Source: Pontibacter roseus DSM 17521 (GTDB taxonomy: Bacteria > Bacteroidota > Bacteroidia > Cytophagales > Hymenobacteraceae). From it: 64,000 bases of DNA. The translations under genes and the position numbers were made by a program. The first letter of the stretch is position 1. Each line of letters starts with the position of its first letter. Of this stretch, positions 1 to 8,718 are shown piece by piece. The notes under the pieces were generated by a model that ran no database searches, was not told where the DNA came from, and worked only from the letters and a program-made list of their open reading frames with translations. The stretch is from the NCBI RefSeq assembly GCF_000373265.1, contig NZ_KB890762.1, positions 305,705 to 369,704 of the forward strand. Direction: 5' to 3'.

Positions 1-614
1 ACCAGGTGCATGTGCATGCAGGTGGCGTACCGGATGGCGTCTTCAGTGAAGCGGGTGTTCGTCATCACCCATACCTGGTGGAACCTGATTTCATACTCTT
101 TCTCCGATGGCCATACCTTCTCCACATCCTTGAACCTGGAGTGGATGTACAGCGGCACCTTGACGTCTGATTTGTTGTGGTTCAGGTTGTGGTACTTGCA
201 CTCAATCATGATGCGCTGCCCGTCTTTGGAGGCTATCACGTCAATTTCGTGGCGCACGCAATGGCCGTCCACGAACACGCCTATCTCTGTCTGGAAACCC
301 TGCGCCTGCAGCAACTCGGCCACAAACTTCTCGAAAGGGAAGCCCGAAGGCCCAAGCTCCATGATGCCCTGCCGCAGGCTATACCTGGCAGCGGTCGGTC
401 TGGAGATTTTTTTGAGTATGCCGTAGGCCAGCTTGTAGATTTTGCGCGTGGGTATACCTTCATACAGGGCGGGCTCCAGTTGCTGAAGCACTTCCTGTAT
501 CTGTTCCTCGTCGGCTCCCGATTTGCTGAGCGATGAGCGTAGCTTGCCAATGGAGAATGTGACTTTCTCGCCGGTCGATTTAGTCACGACCAATGGGTCT
601 GTTTTTTCAGCCAT
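1..614 (-). CDS. ATP-cone domain plus restriction-endonuclease-like protein (3' end cut by window edge)
   Basis: The reading frame opens at an ATG on the minus strand at 614 and stays open to the left edge, so the C-terminus is missing. The first 70 or so residues look like an ATP-cone, the nucleotide-binding regulatory module best known from ribonucleotide reductase and NrdR. Residues about 90-200 look like a PD-(D/E)XK nuclease fold: an HEIDVIA strand is followed by a strand ending IECKY, which gives the D...ExK catalytic pattern. It probably cleaves or binds DNA under nucleotide control, in the cytoplasm. This domain pairing recurs in annotated bacterial proteins of unknown role. The call rests on motifs in 204 visible residues. 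Confidence 0.72.
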   Translation of the reverse strand, partial: MAEKTDPLVVTKSTGEKVTFSIGKLRSSLSKSGADEEQIQEVLQQLEPALYEGIPTRKIYKLAYGILKKISRPTAARYSLRQGIMELGPSGFPFEKFVAELLQAQGFQTEIGVFVDGHCVRHEIDVIASKDGQRIMIECKYHNLNHNKSDVKVPLYIHSRFKDVEKVWPSEKEYEIRFHQVWVMTNTRFTEDAIRYATCMHMHL

Positions 615-704
615 GTTGTTTGTGTGGTTTGGCAGCAGGAGTTGGCCCGGTTGCTATCCTACAGTTGTGAAAGCAGCCAGCTGGTTCTCACTATCTTGGT
701 ATGT

Positions 705-1487
705 TTATTTTGCTGAAATACGCTCCCAGATTTCGTTCACCTTGTTGCCGGTGCTGCTTTGCCCGGTATGGTGCCACTTGCCATCCTTCACCTCAAAATT
801 GAAGCTGAGCTGCATGCCTACCCGGCTGGAGTCGCGTGAGAAGAACTCGATGTGCTCGGTGTATTTCCCGTCTTTTGCGGTGTAGGAGCCGCCGCCTGTT
901 CCGGAGAACTCACCTGTCTCGGAGTTGAAGGCAATCCATTGGAAGCGGGTGCCTGAAAGTACTTTCAGCGTCTTTCGCGGACCGGGTCGCATGGTGTTCA
1001 TCTGTCCGTCACGTTCGCGGCCAGTGATGCGCCAGGTGCCGGCGAGAGGAGAGGTGCCCTGTTCCTGCACTTTCTCCCAAGTTTCGGTTTGGGTCGCGTT
1101 GCTGATGTGCCACTTGCCTTTCTCTAGTTTGTAATTGCTCGTAGTCGGTTTTCCCACTTTGGTGGAGTCCATGGTATCGAACTCCGGAGTAATGGTGAGT
1201 TTGCCGTTTTGGGCAATGAAGGTCCCGCCAGTAGTGCCGAGAAATTTTTTATTGGGCTGGTCGTACACCGCCACCGTAAAAAATCCGTCCTGCACCAGCA
1301 TGATGATGGAGTTGCCGGAGGGGTCCTGCATGCGCCAGGCGCCTTCTAGTTGATTTGTCTGCACCTTTTTCGCGTCTGTGGTGGTTTGCTGTGGCTGCTG
1401 TATCGGGGCAGGAGCCGTAAAGCCCATGAGTAATAGGAGGCCCATACCTGCCAGTTTTAACCTTTTCATTCGTTTTATCTTGCGCAT
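705..1487 (-). CDS. Secreted protein with two lipocalin-like repeats (DUF4488-type, tentative)
   Basis: The 260-residue product has a basic start and a hydrophobic segment ending near residue 26, consistent with a Sec signal peptide. Two related beta-rich units follow. The first begins LEGAWRMQDPSG and the second LAGTWRITGRERDG; each continues with a GTGG or GTTGG turn, a xxKDGKxT or xxQNGKLT strand and an aromatic final strand. This is an internal duplication of a lipocalin-like barrel of the kind filed under DUF4488 in Bacteroidota; that family assignment is from memory. No ligand or enzymatic role can be read. A second in-frame ATG at 1469 gives a cleaner signal peptide and may be the real start. 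Confidence 0.6.
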   Translation of the reverse strand: MRKIKRMKRLKLAGMGLLLLMGFTAPAPIQQPQQTTTDAKKVQTNQLEGAWRMQDPSGNSIIMLVQDGFFTVAVYDQPNKKFLGTTGGTFIAQNGKLTITPEFDTMDSTKVGKPTTSNYKLEKGKWHISNATQTETWEKVQEQGTSPLAGTWRITGRERDGQMNTMRPGPRKTLKVLSGTRFQWIAFNSETGEFSGTGGGSYTAKDGKYTEHIEFFSRDSSRVGMQLSFNFEVKDGKWHHTGQSSTGNKVNEIWERISAK

Positions 1488-1578
1488 GGTGTAACGGTCT
1501 AGTAAGTACTAAATAAGAACGATCGTAATGCTATGGGGTTGGAGAAAGCGCTTTGGCTCAGCACCTTGGTATAAGAGA

Positions 1579-1610
1579 AGAGCCGCTCTGCAGGAAGGGC
1601 AGGCGGCTCT
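1579..1610 (-). terminator. Hairpin terminator downstream of the DUF2911 gene
   Basis: AGAGCCGC (1579-1586) pairs with GCGGCTCT (1603-1610), and the stem continues inside with CTGC/GCAG after a one-base bulge. It starts 4 nt past the stop codon of the minus-strand gene. The following T-run is weak. Confidence 0.6.
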
Positions 1611-1613
1611 ACA

Positions 1614-2135
1614 TTATTTTATCTTCACAGGAAGCTCTAAATTCTCCCACCGCATCAGAATGCCGTTTTTGGCTACTACGTAGGCAAGGCGTTCCTGCAT
1701 GCGTGGGGATTTCCGTGGCTTCACGTTCACGCGCAGCGCATCGCGGCGCTCGTCGTACTCGGTGCCCCACTGGCCGATAGCCTTGTTGAAAATGACCGTC
1801 CATTGGTTCTCACCGGGAATGGTATAGAGGCTGTACTTGCCCTGGGGTAGGTGCTTGCCTTCCACCAGCACATCGCGGCTGAACTCAATGGTGGTCGCTT
1901 CGTTAGCACCGGCACGCCATACCTTGCCATAAGGTACCAGCTCGCCCCATACTTTGCGGTTCTTCACTGCTGGGCTGCTATAGTCAATCGTCACGGTTGT
2001 CTCGCCTATCTTGCCGGTGGCAACAGCGGGAGGACTAGGCCGGTTCGATTTATTATTACCCTGCGCCCAACTGGTGGCCGGAAGCAGCAGGAAGGCAAGC
2101 AGAAGGGGTAAGGTGAACAAATTTGCTCTTTTCAT
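1614..2135 (-). CDS. DUF2911 domain-containing secreted protein
   Basis: I place the start at the ATG at 2135, because it opens a typical signal peptide (MKRANLF, then a leucine-rich core ending SWAQ); the ATG 24 nt upstream would add a polar tail. The mature part carries the DUF2911 hallmarks: VTIDYSSPAVKNRKVWG, LVPYGKVWRAGANEATTIEF, then an LPQGKYSLYTIPG turn. This family is common in Bacteroidota, is exported, and has no established function. It is a single gene, oriented like its neighbour at 705-1487 and separated from it by a hairpin. Confidence 0.85.
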   Translation of the reverse strand: MKRANLFTLPLLLAFLLLPATSWAQGNNKSNRPSPPAVATGKIGETTVTIDYSSPAVKNRKVWGELVPYGKVWRAGANEATTIEFSRDVLVEGKHLPQGKYSLYTIPGENQWTVIFNKAIGQWGTEYDERRDALRVNVKPRKSPRMQERLAYVVAKNGILMRWENLELPVKIK

Positions 2136-2437
2136 GAAGGCGGAATTAGGGAAGTTCATACAGCTTTAGGTTTTGCCAAGATAAAAAATTATCCTCATTT
2201 ATGCCCATTAAATCCATTGGTGTATAGTTGGCTTGGGCTCACGCGTTAGTATGGTATATAGACTGTTGCAGCCACAAATGGTTTAACGTTCGAAGTTGAT
2301 GAATTATGATAAACAAGATGCGGCTATACCTGCTTTTTGCGAACTGAAACTAGCAGGCATATGTTCCATCTGCAAGGTATGGCAACTCATCTTTGCTACT
2401 CATTGGTTGCTGCTAAAACAATTTTTTTACCTACTCT

Positions 2438-3568
2438 ATGCACTTTAAACCGAAAGATATTTTTGCCCGTTTTAGTTTTCGGGCGCTGCTTCCGGTGTTG
2501 GTTTTGCTCTTCCTGAGTGCAGCCGCGCTGCCCGACAACAGCACCGGCAGCCTTGTGCTGCGTCCTGAAAAGCTGCCTTTCACGCCCAAGGAGTTTTACA
2601 TTGCCGATATAGTGGATGAGCGGGCCGACAAGAAGGCGGTGGCCTACCTGTTGCCTGTCGCTAGCGCTACCGCTTCTCAGGCCAAAGCCCAGCCGGTAGA
2701 CCTGGAGGGAGGGGGATTGGTTGCTATACGCCAGTTCATGCGGATGAGTGTGCCCCAGAACAAATCCCTCCGGCCGGTCACCATCCGGCTCCAGGAGCTT
2801 AGCGTAAAGGAGAAGCCTGTCGCAGCTAGAAGGGTGGAAGGCACTGTGGCCGTGGTGATGGCGTATGAACTGCAGCGGGGGGAGGAGTCCGTGCCGTTGT
2901 TGCAGTACAAAGGAGGCGCCCGCTATACCCGACCGGCTGGCAAGAATGAAGTGACCGAACCCGCTTTGCGACAGTCGCTGGTGGAGGCGCTACGCTACCT
3001 CAACACCTGGATGGACCGGGAGGCCCCGACCAATGAGAAGCTGGCTAAGGGTATAAAAGTTTCGTTTACGGATTACACCACTTCCGCCGACCTGGACACG
3101 GTCTTCTACTCGCCTGACCGCCCCCTGAACTGGAATGATTTTAAGGCGAGCCCTAACACGACCAGCCGCTTCTCCGCCACCGTGTTCCCGAGCTTTTCCT
3201 ACGAGGGCGACAGCAAGGTAATCAACGGCATCGTGCACCTGGATTTGAAGTTGAAGGTATACGTGCTCAAGAGTTCTTCCTGGGTGAAAGAAGCCTCCAA
3301 GGATGCCTATGGTCTGAACCACGAGCAGCGGCACTTTGATATCGTGAAACTGGTGGCCGAGCGGTTCAAGCAGAAAATAAAACCGGAGATGCTGTCGGTG
3401 GAGGATTATAACAGCATCATCCAGTACCAATTCATTGAATCGTACCGGGAGATGAACCAGTTGCAGGACGCCTACGATGGCGAAACACGCCATGGCCTAG
3501 ACCAGGCCGCACAGGAGCGGTGGAACCAGCGACTGGAGAAGGAGCTAATGGAATTCGCTGTGAAGTAG
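2438..3568 (+). CDS. Exported DUF922-type protein with an HExxH motif, possible metalloprotease
   Basis: The 376-residue protein begins with a basic stretch and a hydrophobic core ending AAALPDN, a likely signal peptide. The C-terminal half carries the DUF922 pattern: LNWNDFKASP opens the domain (about residue 228) and NHEQRHFDI follows. HEQRH at residues 295-299 fits the zinc-binding HExxH consensus, so a peptidase role is possible; the downstream third ligand could not be fixed by eye. The N-terminal half shows no familiar motif. It runs toward the convergent aminopeptidase gene and shares a hairpin terminator with it. Confidence 0.68.
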   Translation: MHFKPKDIFARFSFRALLPVLVLLFLSAAALPDNSTGSLVLRPEKLPFTPKEFYIADIVDERADKKAVAYLLPVASATASQAKAQPVDLEGGGLVAIRQFMRMSVPQNKSLRPVTIRLQELSVKEKPVAARRVEGTVAVVMAYELQRGEESVPLLQYKGGARYTRPAGKNEVTEPALRQSLVEALRYLNTWMDREAPTNEKLAKGIKVSFTDYTTSADLDTVFYSPDRPLNWNDFKASPNTTSRFSATVFPSFSYEGDSKVINGIVHLDLKLKVYVLKSSSWVKEASKDAYGLNHEQRHFDIVKLVAERFKQKIKPEMLSVEDYNSIIQYQFIESYREMNQLQDAYDGETRHGLDQAAQERWNQRLEKELMEFAVK

Positions 3569-3647
3569 GGGTTAGATTCAACTTGTTCAGACTTGGCCAC
3601 AAAAGGCCGCCTTCGGGACTAAGGTGAGTTTAGCAGGCCAGGTTAAG

Positions 3648-3694
3648 AAACGAAACACCCGCTTCTCCTCATTGGTGAAGCGGGTGTTTCGTTT
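3648..3694. terminator. Bidirectional terminator between convergent genes
   Basis: An 18-bp perfect stem (3648-3665 with 3677-3694) encloses an 11-nt loop. The outer ends are A-rich on one side and T-rich on the other, so it can terminate the DUF922 gene on plus and the M1 aminopeptidase gene on minus. Confidence 0.88.
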
Positions 3695-3710
3695 TAGGTC
3701 GCGACTATAC

Positions 3711-5375
3711 CTAGGTTGTCTGGCTGCTCGCCGTTACATAAAAATTAGGGTCTACGGTAAAGGTGCTTCCGGCTTTCACTTTCTTGATTTCCTTCCATTC
3801 CGTCGATGGGTTCAGCCACTGCTCTTTGCCGTTCAGGTATACCTTCACCGGCATGTCAAAACCTTCCACTACATTGTTCCAGCGGTAAACCAGTTTGTTC
3901 TTCTCCTGGCGGTACTCCAGTTCCGGAATGCGGGTATCGCGCAGATACTGGTCAAAGAATAGGCTTAAATCCTTGCCTGAGTGCTTAGCCAGATAACCTT
4001 CAATTTGCTGGGTTGTCACGGTTTGGTGGTAGAAGTCCTTGTTCAGGCCGCGCAGGATGCTGCGGAATTTATCATCGTCGTTCACCAACTGGCGTAGGGT
4101 GTGCAGCATATTGGCGCCTTTGTTATACATGTCACCGGAGCCAGCATAGTTCACGTCATACAAGCCAATCATGGGCCTGTCGTTTTTAATAGTTGCCCGC
4201 TTGCCGATGGTGTACTCATTGCCTGCCTTGGTGCCATAGTGGTAGTCCAGGAACAGCGACTCAGAGTAGGCAGTGAAGCTTTCGTGAATCCACATATCGG
4301 CCACATCTTTGTAGGTGATGTTGTTGGCGAACCACTCGTGGCCTGTCTCGTGTATGATGATGAAATCGAACTTCAGGCCCCAGCCGGTGCCGCTCAAATC
4401 TTTGCCCCGGTAGCCGTTCTGGTAGCCATTGCCATAGGTGACTGAGCTTTGGTGCTCCATACCTAGGTAGGGTACCTCCACCAGCTTATAGCTGTCTTCA
4501 TAGAAAGGGTAGGGGCCAAACCAATGCTCTAGGGCCTGCATGGTACGGGGTACATCCTTGAACTGCTTCTTCGCCTTTTCCAGGTTATCGCGCAGCACGT
4601 AATAGTCGCAGTCAAGTAGGCCTTTTTCTCCCTTGTACTTCTCACCAAAGTGTACATAGTCCCCAATGTTGATGTTCACCCCATAGTTGTTGATGGGGTT
4701 GGAGACAAACCAGTGGAAGGTGCGGGTGCCGTCCGGGTTCTCATCTATTTTCCGCAAGCGACCGTTGGAGACATCCGTTAGCTCTTTGGGTACGGACACG
4801 CTGATGAGCATGCTATCGGGCTCGTCGTACATGTGATCTTTGCACGGCCACCAGAGGCTGGCGCCGTCGCCTTGGTTGGAACTGGCTATGAAAGGCTTGC
4901 CGTTATTGTCGCGTCTCCAGGTGATGCCCCCGCTCCAGGGCGGATTCACGCTCACCTGCGGTTTGCCGCCGTAGTGTACATCTACTTTGTTCACGGCTCC
5001 GGGTTTTTGCTGCTCTGCCAGCTGCACGAAATAGGCATTGCCCTCTTGTTTCACTTCCAGCTGTTTCCCGTTCTGCATCACCTTTTCCATACGCATGGGC
5101 GGCTGCAGGTCAATCTGCATGACCTGGTGAGGCTCCAGCACTTTATATTGGATGGTGTTGACGCCATAGATGGTGCTGTCGGTCGGGTTTACCTTGATGT
5201 TGAGGTGGTAGTAACTGAGGTCCCACCAGGCCCGCTCCGGGGTGATGGTGCCGCGCAGGGTGTCCTGCCGGGAGAAGGTCGGCGTCTGCTGCGCCTGGGC
5301 CTCTGCAGCCCCCAGCGAAAGCAGTGCAAGGGCCAGTGGGAAGATAGCTTTATTTTGTCTAAAGAGCTGTTTCAT
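3711..5375 (-). CDS. M1 family (gluzincin) metallopeptidase, exported
   Basis: The 554-residue product starts with a signal peptide ending AEAQAQ. The N-terminal domain (about residues 40-230) has the beta-sandwich strands of M1 aminopeptidases, including YHLNIKVNPTDSTIYG and YFVQLAEQ. The catalytic centre is HETGHEW at 342-346, with the third ligand in WIHESFTAYSESL about 20 residues later. It should be a periplasmic or surface zinc aminopeptidase removing N-terminal residues from peptides. It is shorter than full M1 enzymes such as PepN and lacks the large C-terminal helical domain, as is usual for the secreted Bacteroidota type. The promoter-side gap (5376-6209) holds an interspersed repeat. 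Confidence 0.92.
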   Translation of the reverse strand: MKQLFRQNKAIFPLALALLSLGAAEAQAQQTPTFSRQDTLRGTITPERAWWDLSYYHLNIKVNPTDSTIYGVNTIQYKVLEPHQVMQIDLQPPMRMEKVMQNGKQLEVKQEGNAYFVQLAEQQKPGAVNKVDVHYGGKPQVSVNPPWSGGITWRRDNNGKPFIASSNQGDGASLWWPCKDHMYDEPDSMLISVSVPKELTDVSNGRLRKIDENPDGTRTFHWFVSNPINNYGVNINIGDYVHFGEKYKGEKGLLDCDYYVLRDNLEKAKKQFKDVPRTMQALEHWFGPYPFYEDSYKLVEVPYLGMEHQSSVTYGNGYQNGYRGKDLSGTGWGLKFDFIIIHETGHEWFANNITYKDVADMWIHESFTAYSESLFLDYHYGTKAGNEYTIGKRATIKNDRPMIGLYDVNYAGSGDMYNKGANMLHTLRQLVNDDDKFRSILRGLNKDFYHQTVTTQQIEGYLAKHSGKDLSLFFDQYLRDTRIPELEYRQEKNKLVYRWNNVVEGFDMPVKVYLNGKEQWLNPSTEWKEIKKVKAGSTFTVDPNFYVTASSQTT

Positions 5376-5544
5376 GCGTGCTATGGTTGAAGGTTCACAT
5401 TCCCAAATTACGAATTTAGCGCTAAAATCAGCATTGGTTGTGGTTTATTTGTAAGGTTGATAAGGTATAGCCAGGTATAGCTAGTCTTTGGTTATCAGGA
5501 GGGGCTTCTTCTGCGTTCACAGTCATTTTTTTTTATTTCTGTCA

Positions 5545-5739
5545 TTCCGACGGAAGGAGGAATCTCACGCCCTACTGGCCGCAAATCCAGCGCCAGCGCA
5601 GATGCGGCTTTTCTGAGGACAACGAGGGAGGAAACAGAGGAAAACTCCAGGTGCAGACCGACTCTCATTTTCCACCGCCGGTTCCCGCTGCGCTCGCACC
5701 GGCGGGTGCAATGCTAGCAGATTCCTCCTTCCGTCGGAA
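5545..5739. repeat. Interspersed inverted-repeat element, copy 1 (195 bp)
   Basis: The ends are a perfect 21-bp inverted repeat (5545-5565 and 5719-5739) beginning TTCCGACGGAAGGAGGAATC. The interior includes CTACTGGCCGCAAATCCAGC and a GC-rich hairpin-prone stretch. A diverged copy lies inverted at 46885-47052, where both the ends and the flanking interior match. No protein is encoded. It resembles the MITE- or REP-like intergenic repeats of Bacteroidota. The rest of the 5376-6209 gap holds a second small repeat type (CTCCCCTCAAGGGGAGAG near 5820) and no credible gene. Confidence 0.8.
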
Positions 5740-6152
5740 AAACAGAGTGTGTTTTAGAGTGACGGGAATGGTATAAGATTGACAGAAGCGTGAGCAGGTA
5801 AAGCCTTAACACCCCTCTGACTCCCCTCAAGGGGAGAGTTGCCCTGTAGCAACAGAGCAGCGGTATGGGCCAGGTGCACCTTGTAGGCGCTCCACTATTT
5901 GAGCGTTCAGCGAGTGGGGGTAGGGCCCCTCGAGAAAGGAGCGTCTTGGCTTTTTTGCCTACTTTCCCATCAAGGAGAAAAGTAGGTGCCCGCCGCACAG
6001 GCAAAGCGATGAAACAATGCAAGATGATAGATACCAACAGTAAAAGCAGTCAACTCTCCAACAACACCTATCATCTCAGGTATAGAAAGTCTGATGGGTT
6101 GCTCACCATAGGTATACAGGTTGCAGAGCCAAGTATGAAATCTTCAAAATAC

Positions 6153-6181
6153 AAAGGGCCTCTCATGCTGAGAGGCCCTTT
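6153..6181 (-). terminator. Terminator of the cold-shock gene
   Basis: A 13-bp perfect stem (6153-6165 with 6169-6181) with a 3-nt loop is followed, on the minus strand, by a T-rich run. It lies about 30 nt past the stop of the cold-shock gene. Confidence 0.85.
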
Positions 6182-6209
6182 GCTTGATTTTGCGTTATAT
6201 ATAGCTAGA

Positions 6210-6401
6210 CTAAGCTAGTTTCACATTCACCGCATTTAGTCCTTTTTTACCTTCTTTCACTTCGAATGTTACTTCGTCGTTTTCTCTGATTTCGTCAATC
6301 AGACCTGTTACGTGTACGAAGTACTCTTCGTTTGTTTCGCTGTCTTTGATGAAGCCAAAACCTTTGGTCTCATTGAAGAATTTTACTTTTCCGTTACTCA
6401 T
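6210..6401 (-). CDS. Cold-shock domain protein (CspA family)
   Basis: The 63-residue protein is one cold-shock OB-fold. RNP1 is visible as KGFGFIKD and RNP2 as YFVHVT; the start MSNGKVKFFNETKGF is diagnostic. It binds single-stranded RNA or DNA and acts as an RNA chaperone. The intergenic stretch upstream (6402-6540) is A/T-rich and long for this genome, leaving room for a structured leader as in other csp genes, though no cold-box could be confirmed. A strong hairpin closes the gene, so it is probably transcribed alone. Confidence 0.95.
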   Translation of the reverse strand: MSNGKVKFFNETKGFGFIKDSETNEEYFVHVTGLIDEIRENDEVTFEVKEGKKGLNAVNVKLA

Positions 6402-6633
6402 GATTTTTTGTTGTTATTACCTATTGACACCTCAAGACGTAAAATTGTTCCTGATAGTTTACAACTTTTTGCAAATAATTTAAAAAAGTGCCTCCAGGTG
6501 CTAAAAAAGAAGCGTTTAACTCGCCTTCCATTTAATTCCTGACTCCATACAGGTTGATTATAGGCAGCCAACAAAGGGCACGGCAGCCATGCCTTAAGGA
6601 AGCTGCCGGGCCCTTTGAGGGTTAAGGAGTAGT

Positions 6634-7401
6634 TTAGCCGTAGATTTCGTTCAGCAAACCAGCCAGACGGACACCCGCCTGCAGAATGCGCTGCTCCACG
6701 GTGCTGAAGTTCTCGTAGCTGTAGCGGTAGCTCAACCGACCGTCCTCCGGAATCGCATATACCTGGTTTCGCAGTCCCACCGACTCATATGCCCAGTCGC
6801 GCACGCCGGTGGCTTGCCACTGTTTCACCTGCTTTTTGTCAGGACAGCCTACAAATCTGGCCAGTTCCGTGAAGCTGAGGTTCTTGCCGTCAATCATTTC
6901 GGAGTCCCATACGCGGTGCAGGTTCGAGGACTGACCGAACCACTGGAGTTTCACGGCGTTGCCACCTGAGTCGCCCTCTTTGCCCACATGAAGCGGCTGA
7001 TGCAAATCGCCTACCAGGTGCACCAGATACTTCAGATACTCCTGCTGCTGTTTGTCACTCAGGTCTTCGTCTTTCAGCGCCTTTACCGCCTCCTCTATCT
7101 TCATGATGATGTCGCCGTTCGGGTTTTTCTCCGTCTGCTCATACTTCATCCCGGCAGGTATAGTCACCCAGTGCCAGTCGTGGGTATGGTCGTAGGCTTT
7201 GTCAGATTTGATGTCGTCCATCCACACCGATACCTCCGCCAGGGAATTGTCGTGCAGCACTTTTTTAATCTTCTTCTTCGCTTTTCTGCTCAGGTGCTGT
7301 TCTGCAATCAGTCCTACAGCGCGGTGTCCGTTCTGGCCCCAGGCAAATGCCTCTCCTATGAACAAAGGGAGAAATAGCAGGACGCAAATTATTTTTTTCA
7401 T
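6634..7401 (-). CDS. S1/P1-type nuclease, exported
   Basis: The start is taken at 7401, where MKKIICVLLFLPLFIGEAFA is a textbook signal peptide; a longer frame adds 21 residues that do not fit. Cleavage leaves Trp as the first mature residue (AFA|WGQNGH), and in this family the N-terminal Trp helps bind the trinuclear zinc cluster. Other ligand motifs are GHR, WMDD, HDWHWV, LVHLVGDLHQPLH and NLHRVWD. It should hydrolyse single-stranded RNA or DNA in the periplasm or outside the cell, for nutrient recovery. The length is normal for the bacterial family. Confidence 0.93.
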   Translation of the reverse strand: MKKIICVLLFLPLFIGEAFAWGQNGHRAVGLIAEQHLSRKAKKKIKKVLHDNSLAEVSVWMDDIKSDKAYDHTHDWHWVTIPAGMKYEQTEKNPNGDIIMKIEEAVKALKDEDLSDKQQQEYLKYLVHLVGDLHQPLHVGKEGDSGGNAVKLQWFGQSSNLHRVWDSEMIDGKNLSFTELARFVGCPDKKQVKQWQATGVRDWAYESVGLRNQVYAIPEDGRLSYRYSYENFSTVEQRILQAGVRLAGLLNEIYG

Positions 7402-7581
7402 GGGTGATAAGTATTGGAAGGTTATAAGCTGCAAAACAAAGTCTTTTTTGCTTAATTGTGTCATCCGAAAGTCAATTCTTTCAAAGAATGAATCTGGGTA
7501 ACGTATAGTTCAGCGGCTGGTAGCGTAGGTATGGTATGGAGGTATAGCTGTCTTGTCAGGAATGAAATTTATGCAATTGAT

Positions 7582-8718
7582 ATGAAGCTATATTTAATAG
7601 GTTTGCTGATGATGGCAGTTTTATTTGATGCCACCGGGCAGGAGCGTAAACGGGCGCGGGACTACGGTATCCAGATAGGGGTGCTACCTATCGGAACACA
7701 CAACGCCATTACGGATGTGCCGGGCGTGCGGGTGGGGCACACCACACTGGTGCAGGGCCAGCAGGTGCGTACAGGTGTGACGGCCATTGTACCGCATACC
7801 GATAACCTCTTTCAGCAAAAGGTGCCGGCTGCGGTATACGTAGGCAATGGATTCGGGAAACTGGCCGGAACCACGCAGGTGCAGGAACTAGGCAACCTGG
7901 AATCGCCCATCATCCTGACTAACACCCTGGGAGTGGGCACTGCCCTGAATGCCGTGGTGGACTATACCTTGCAGCAGCCCGGCAATGAGCAGGTGCAGTC
8001 GGTGAATGCAGTGGTAGGCGAAACGAATGATGGGGGGCTGAATGACATACGCGGCCGCCATGTGCAGGAGAAGCACGTAACCGAAGCCATACGTACAGCT
8101 GCCACCGGCGCTGTGGCGGAAGGCAATGTAGGAGCGGGAACAGGCACCGTCTGCTTCGGCTATAAAGGCGGTATCGGGACGGCTTCGCGTAAGCTGCCTG
8201 CAAGCCTTGGCGGCTATACCGTGGGGGTGCTGGTACAGAGCAATTTTGGTGGGGTGCTGCAAATTGACGGCGTTCCAGTGGGCGAGGAACTGCAACAGTT
8301 CGCCTTTAGCAAACAGGTGTTGGGCAGCGCCGACGGCTCCTGCATGATGGTCGTGGCGACGGACGCGCCCGTCGATGCCCGTAATTTGGAACGCATCGCC
8401 CAGCGCGCCATGATGGGATTGGCCCGGACAGGCGGCATCGCTTCCAATGGCAGCGGCGATTATGTCATCGCCTTCTCCACCAACGAGGGGCTGCGCATAC
8501 CCTACAGTTCCTCTGAAAAAACACAGACGGTCACGCTGCTGCGCAACGATGAGATGTCCCCACTATTTATGGCCACCATCGAGGCGACGGAAGAAGCCAT
8601 TATCAACTCATTATTCATGGCAGAGACCATGGAAGGCAAGGAGCAGCACAAAGTGGGGGCCCTGCCCGTAAACCAAGTCATCAAGATTATGAAAAAATAC
8701 AATGCAATCAAACGCTAA
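7582..8718 (+). CDS. P1 family (DmpA/BapA-like) peptidase, exported
   Basis: Translation most likely starts at 7582 (MKLYLIGLL), giving a signal peptide ending DATGQ; the frame extends 17 codons upstream without a signal. Family signatures are GVLPIGTHNAITDVPGVRVGH near the mature start, VVGETNDGGLND in the middle, and ASNGSGDYVIAFST. In this Ntn-hydrolase-like family the chain is self-cleaved before the nucleophile, here most likely the Ser of NGSGDY. Known members remove N-terminal D-, L- or beta-amino acids from peptides and amides. The 3' end overlaps the next gene by 17 bp, so the two are probably co-transcribed and translationally coupled. Confidence 0.9.
   Translation: MKLYLIGLLMMAVLFDATGQERKRARDYGIQIGVLPIGTHNAITDVPGVRVGHTTLVQGQQVRTGVTAIVPHTDNLFQQKVPAAVYVGNGFGKLAGTTQVQELGNLESPIILTNTLGVGTALNAVVDYTLQQPGNEQVQSVNAVVGETNDGGLNDIRGRHVQEKHVTEAIRTAATGAVAEGNVGAGTGTVCFGYKGGIGTASRKLPASLGGYTVGVLVQSNFGGVLQIDGVPVGEELQQFAFSKQVLGSADGSCMMVVATDAPVDARNLERIAQRAMMGLARTGGIASNGSGDYVIAFSTNEGLRIPYSSSEKTQTVTLLRNDEMSPLFMATIEATEEAIINSLFMAETMEGKEQHKVGALPVNQVIKIMKKYNAIKR

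Noticed and set aside
5714-6037. 107-codon minus-strand ORF in the repeat-rich gap
   Set aside because: It lies partly in the inverted-repeat element and the short CCCCTCAAGGGG repeat; composition is not protein-like and there is no family pattern.
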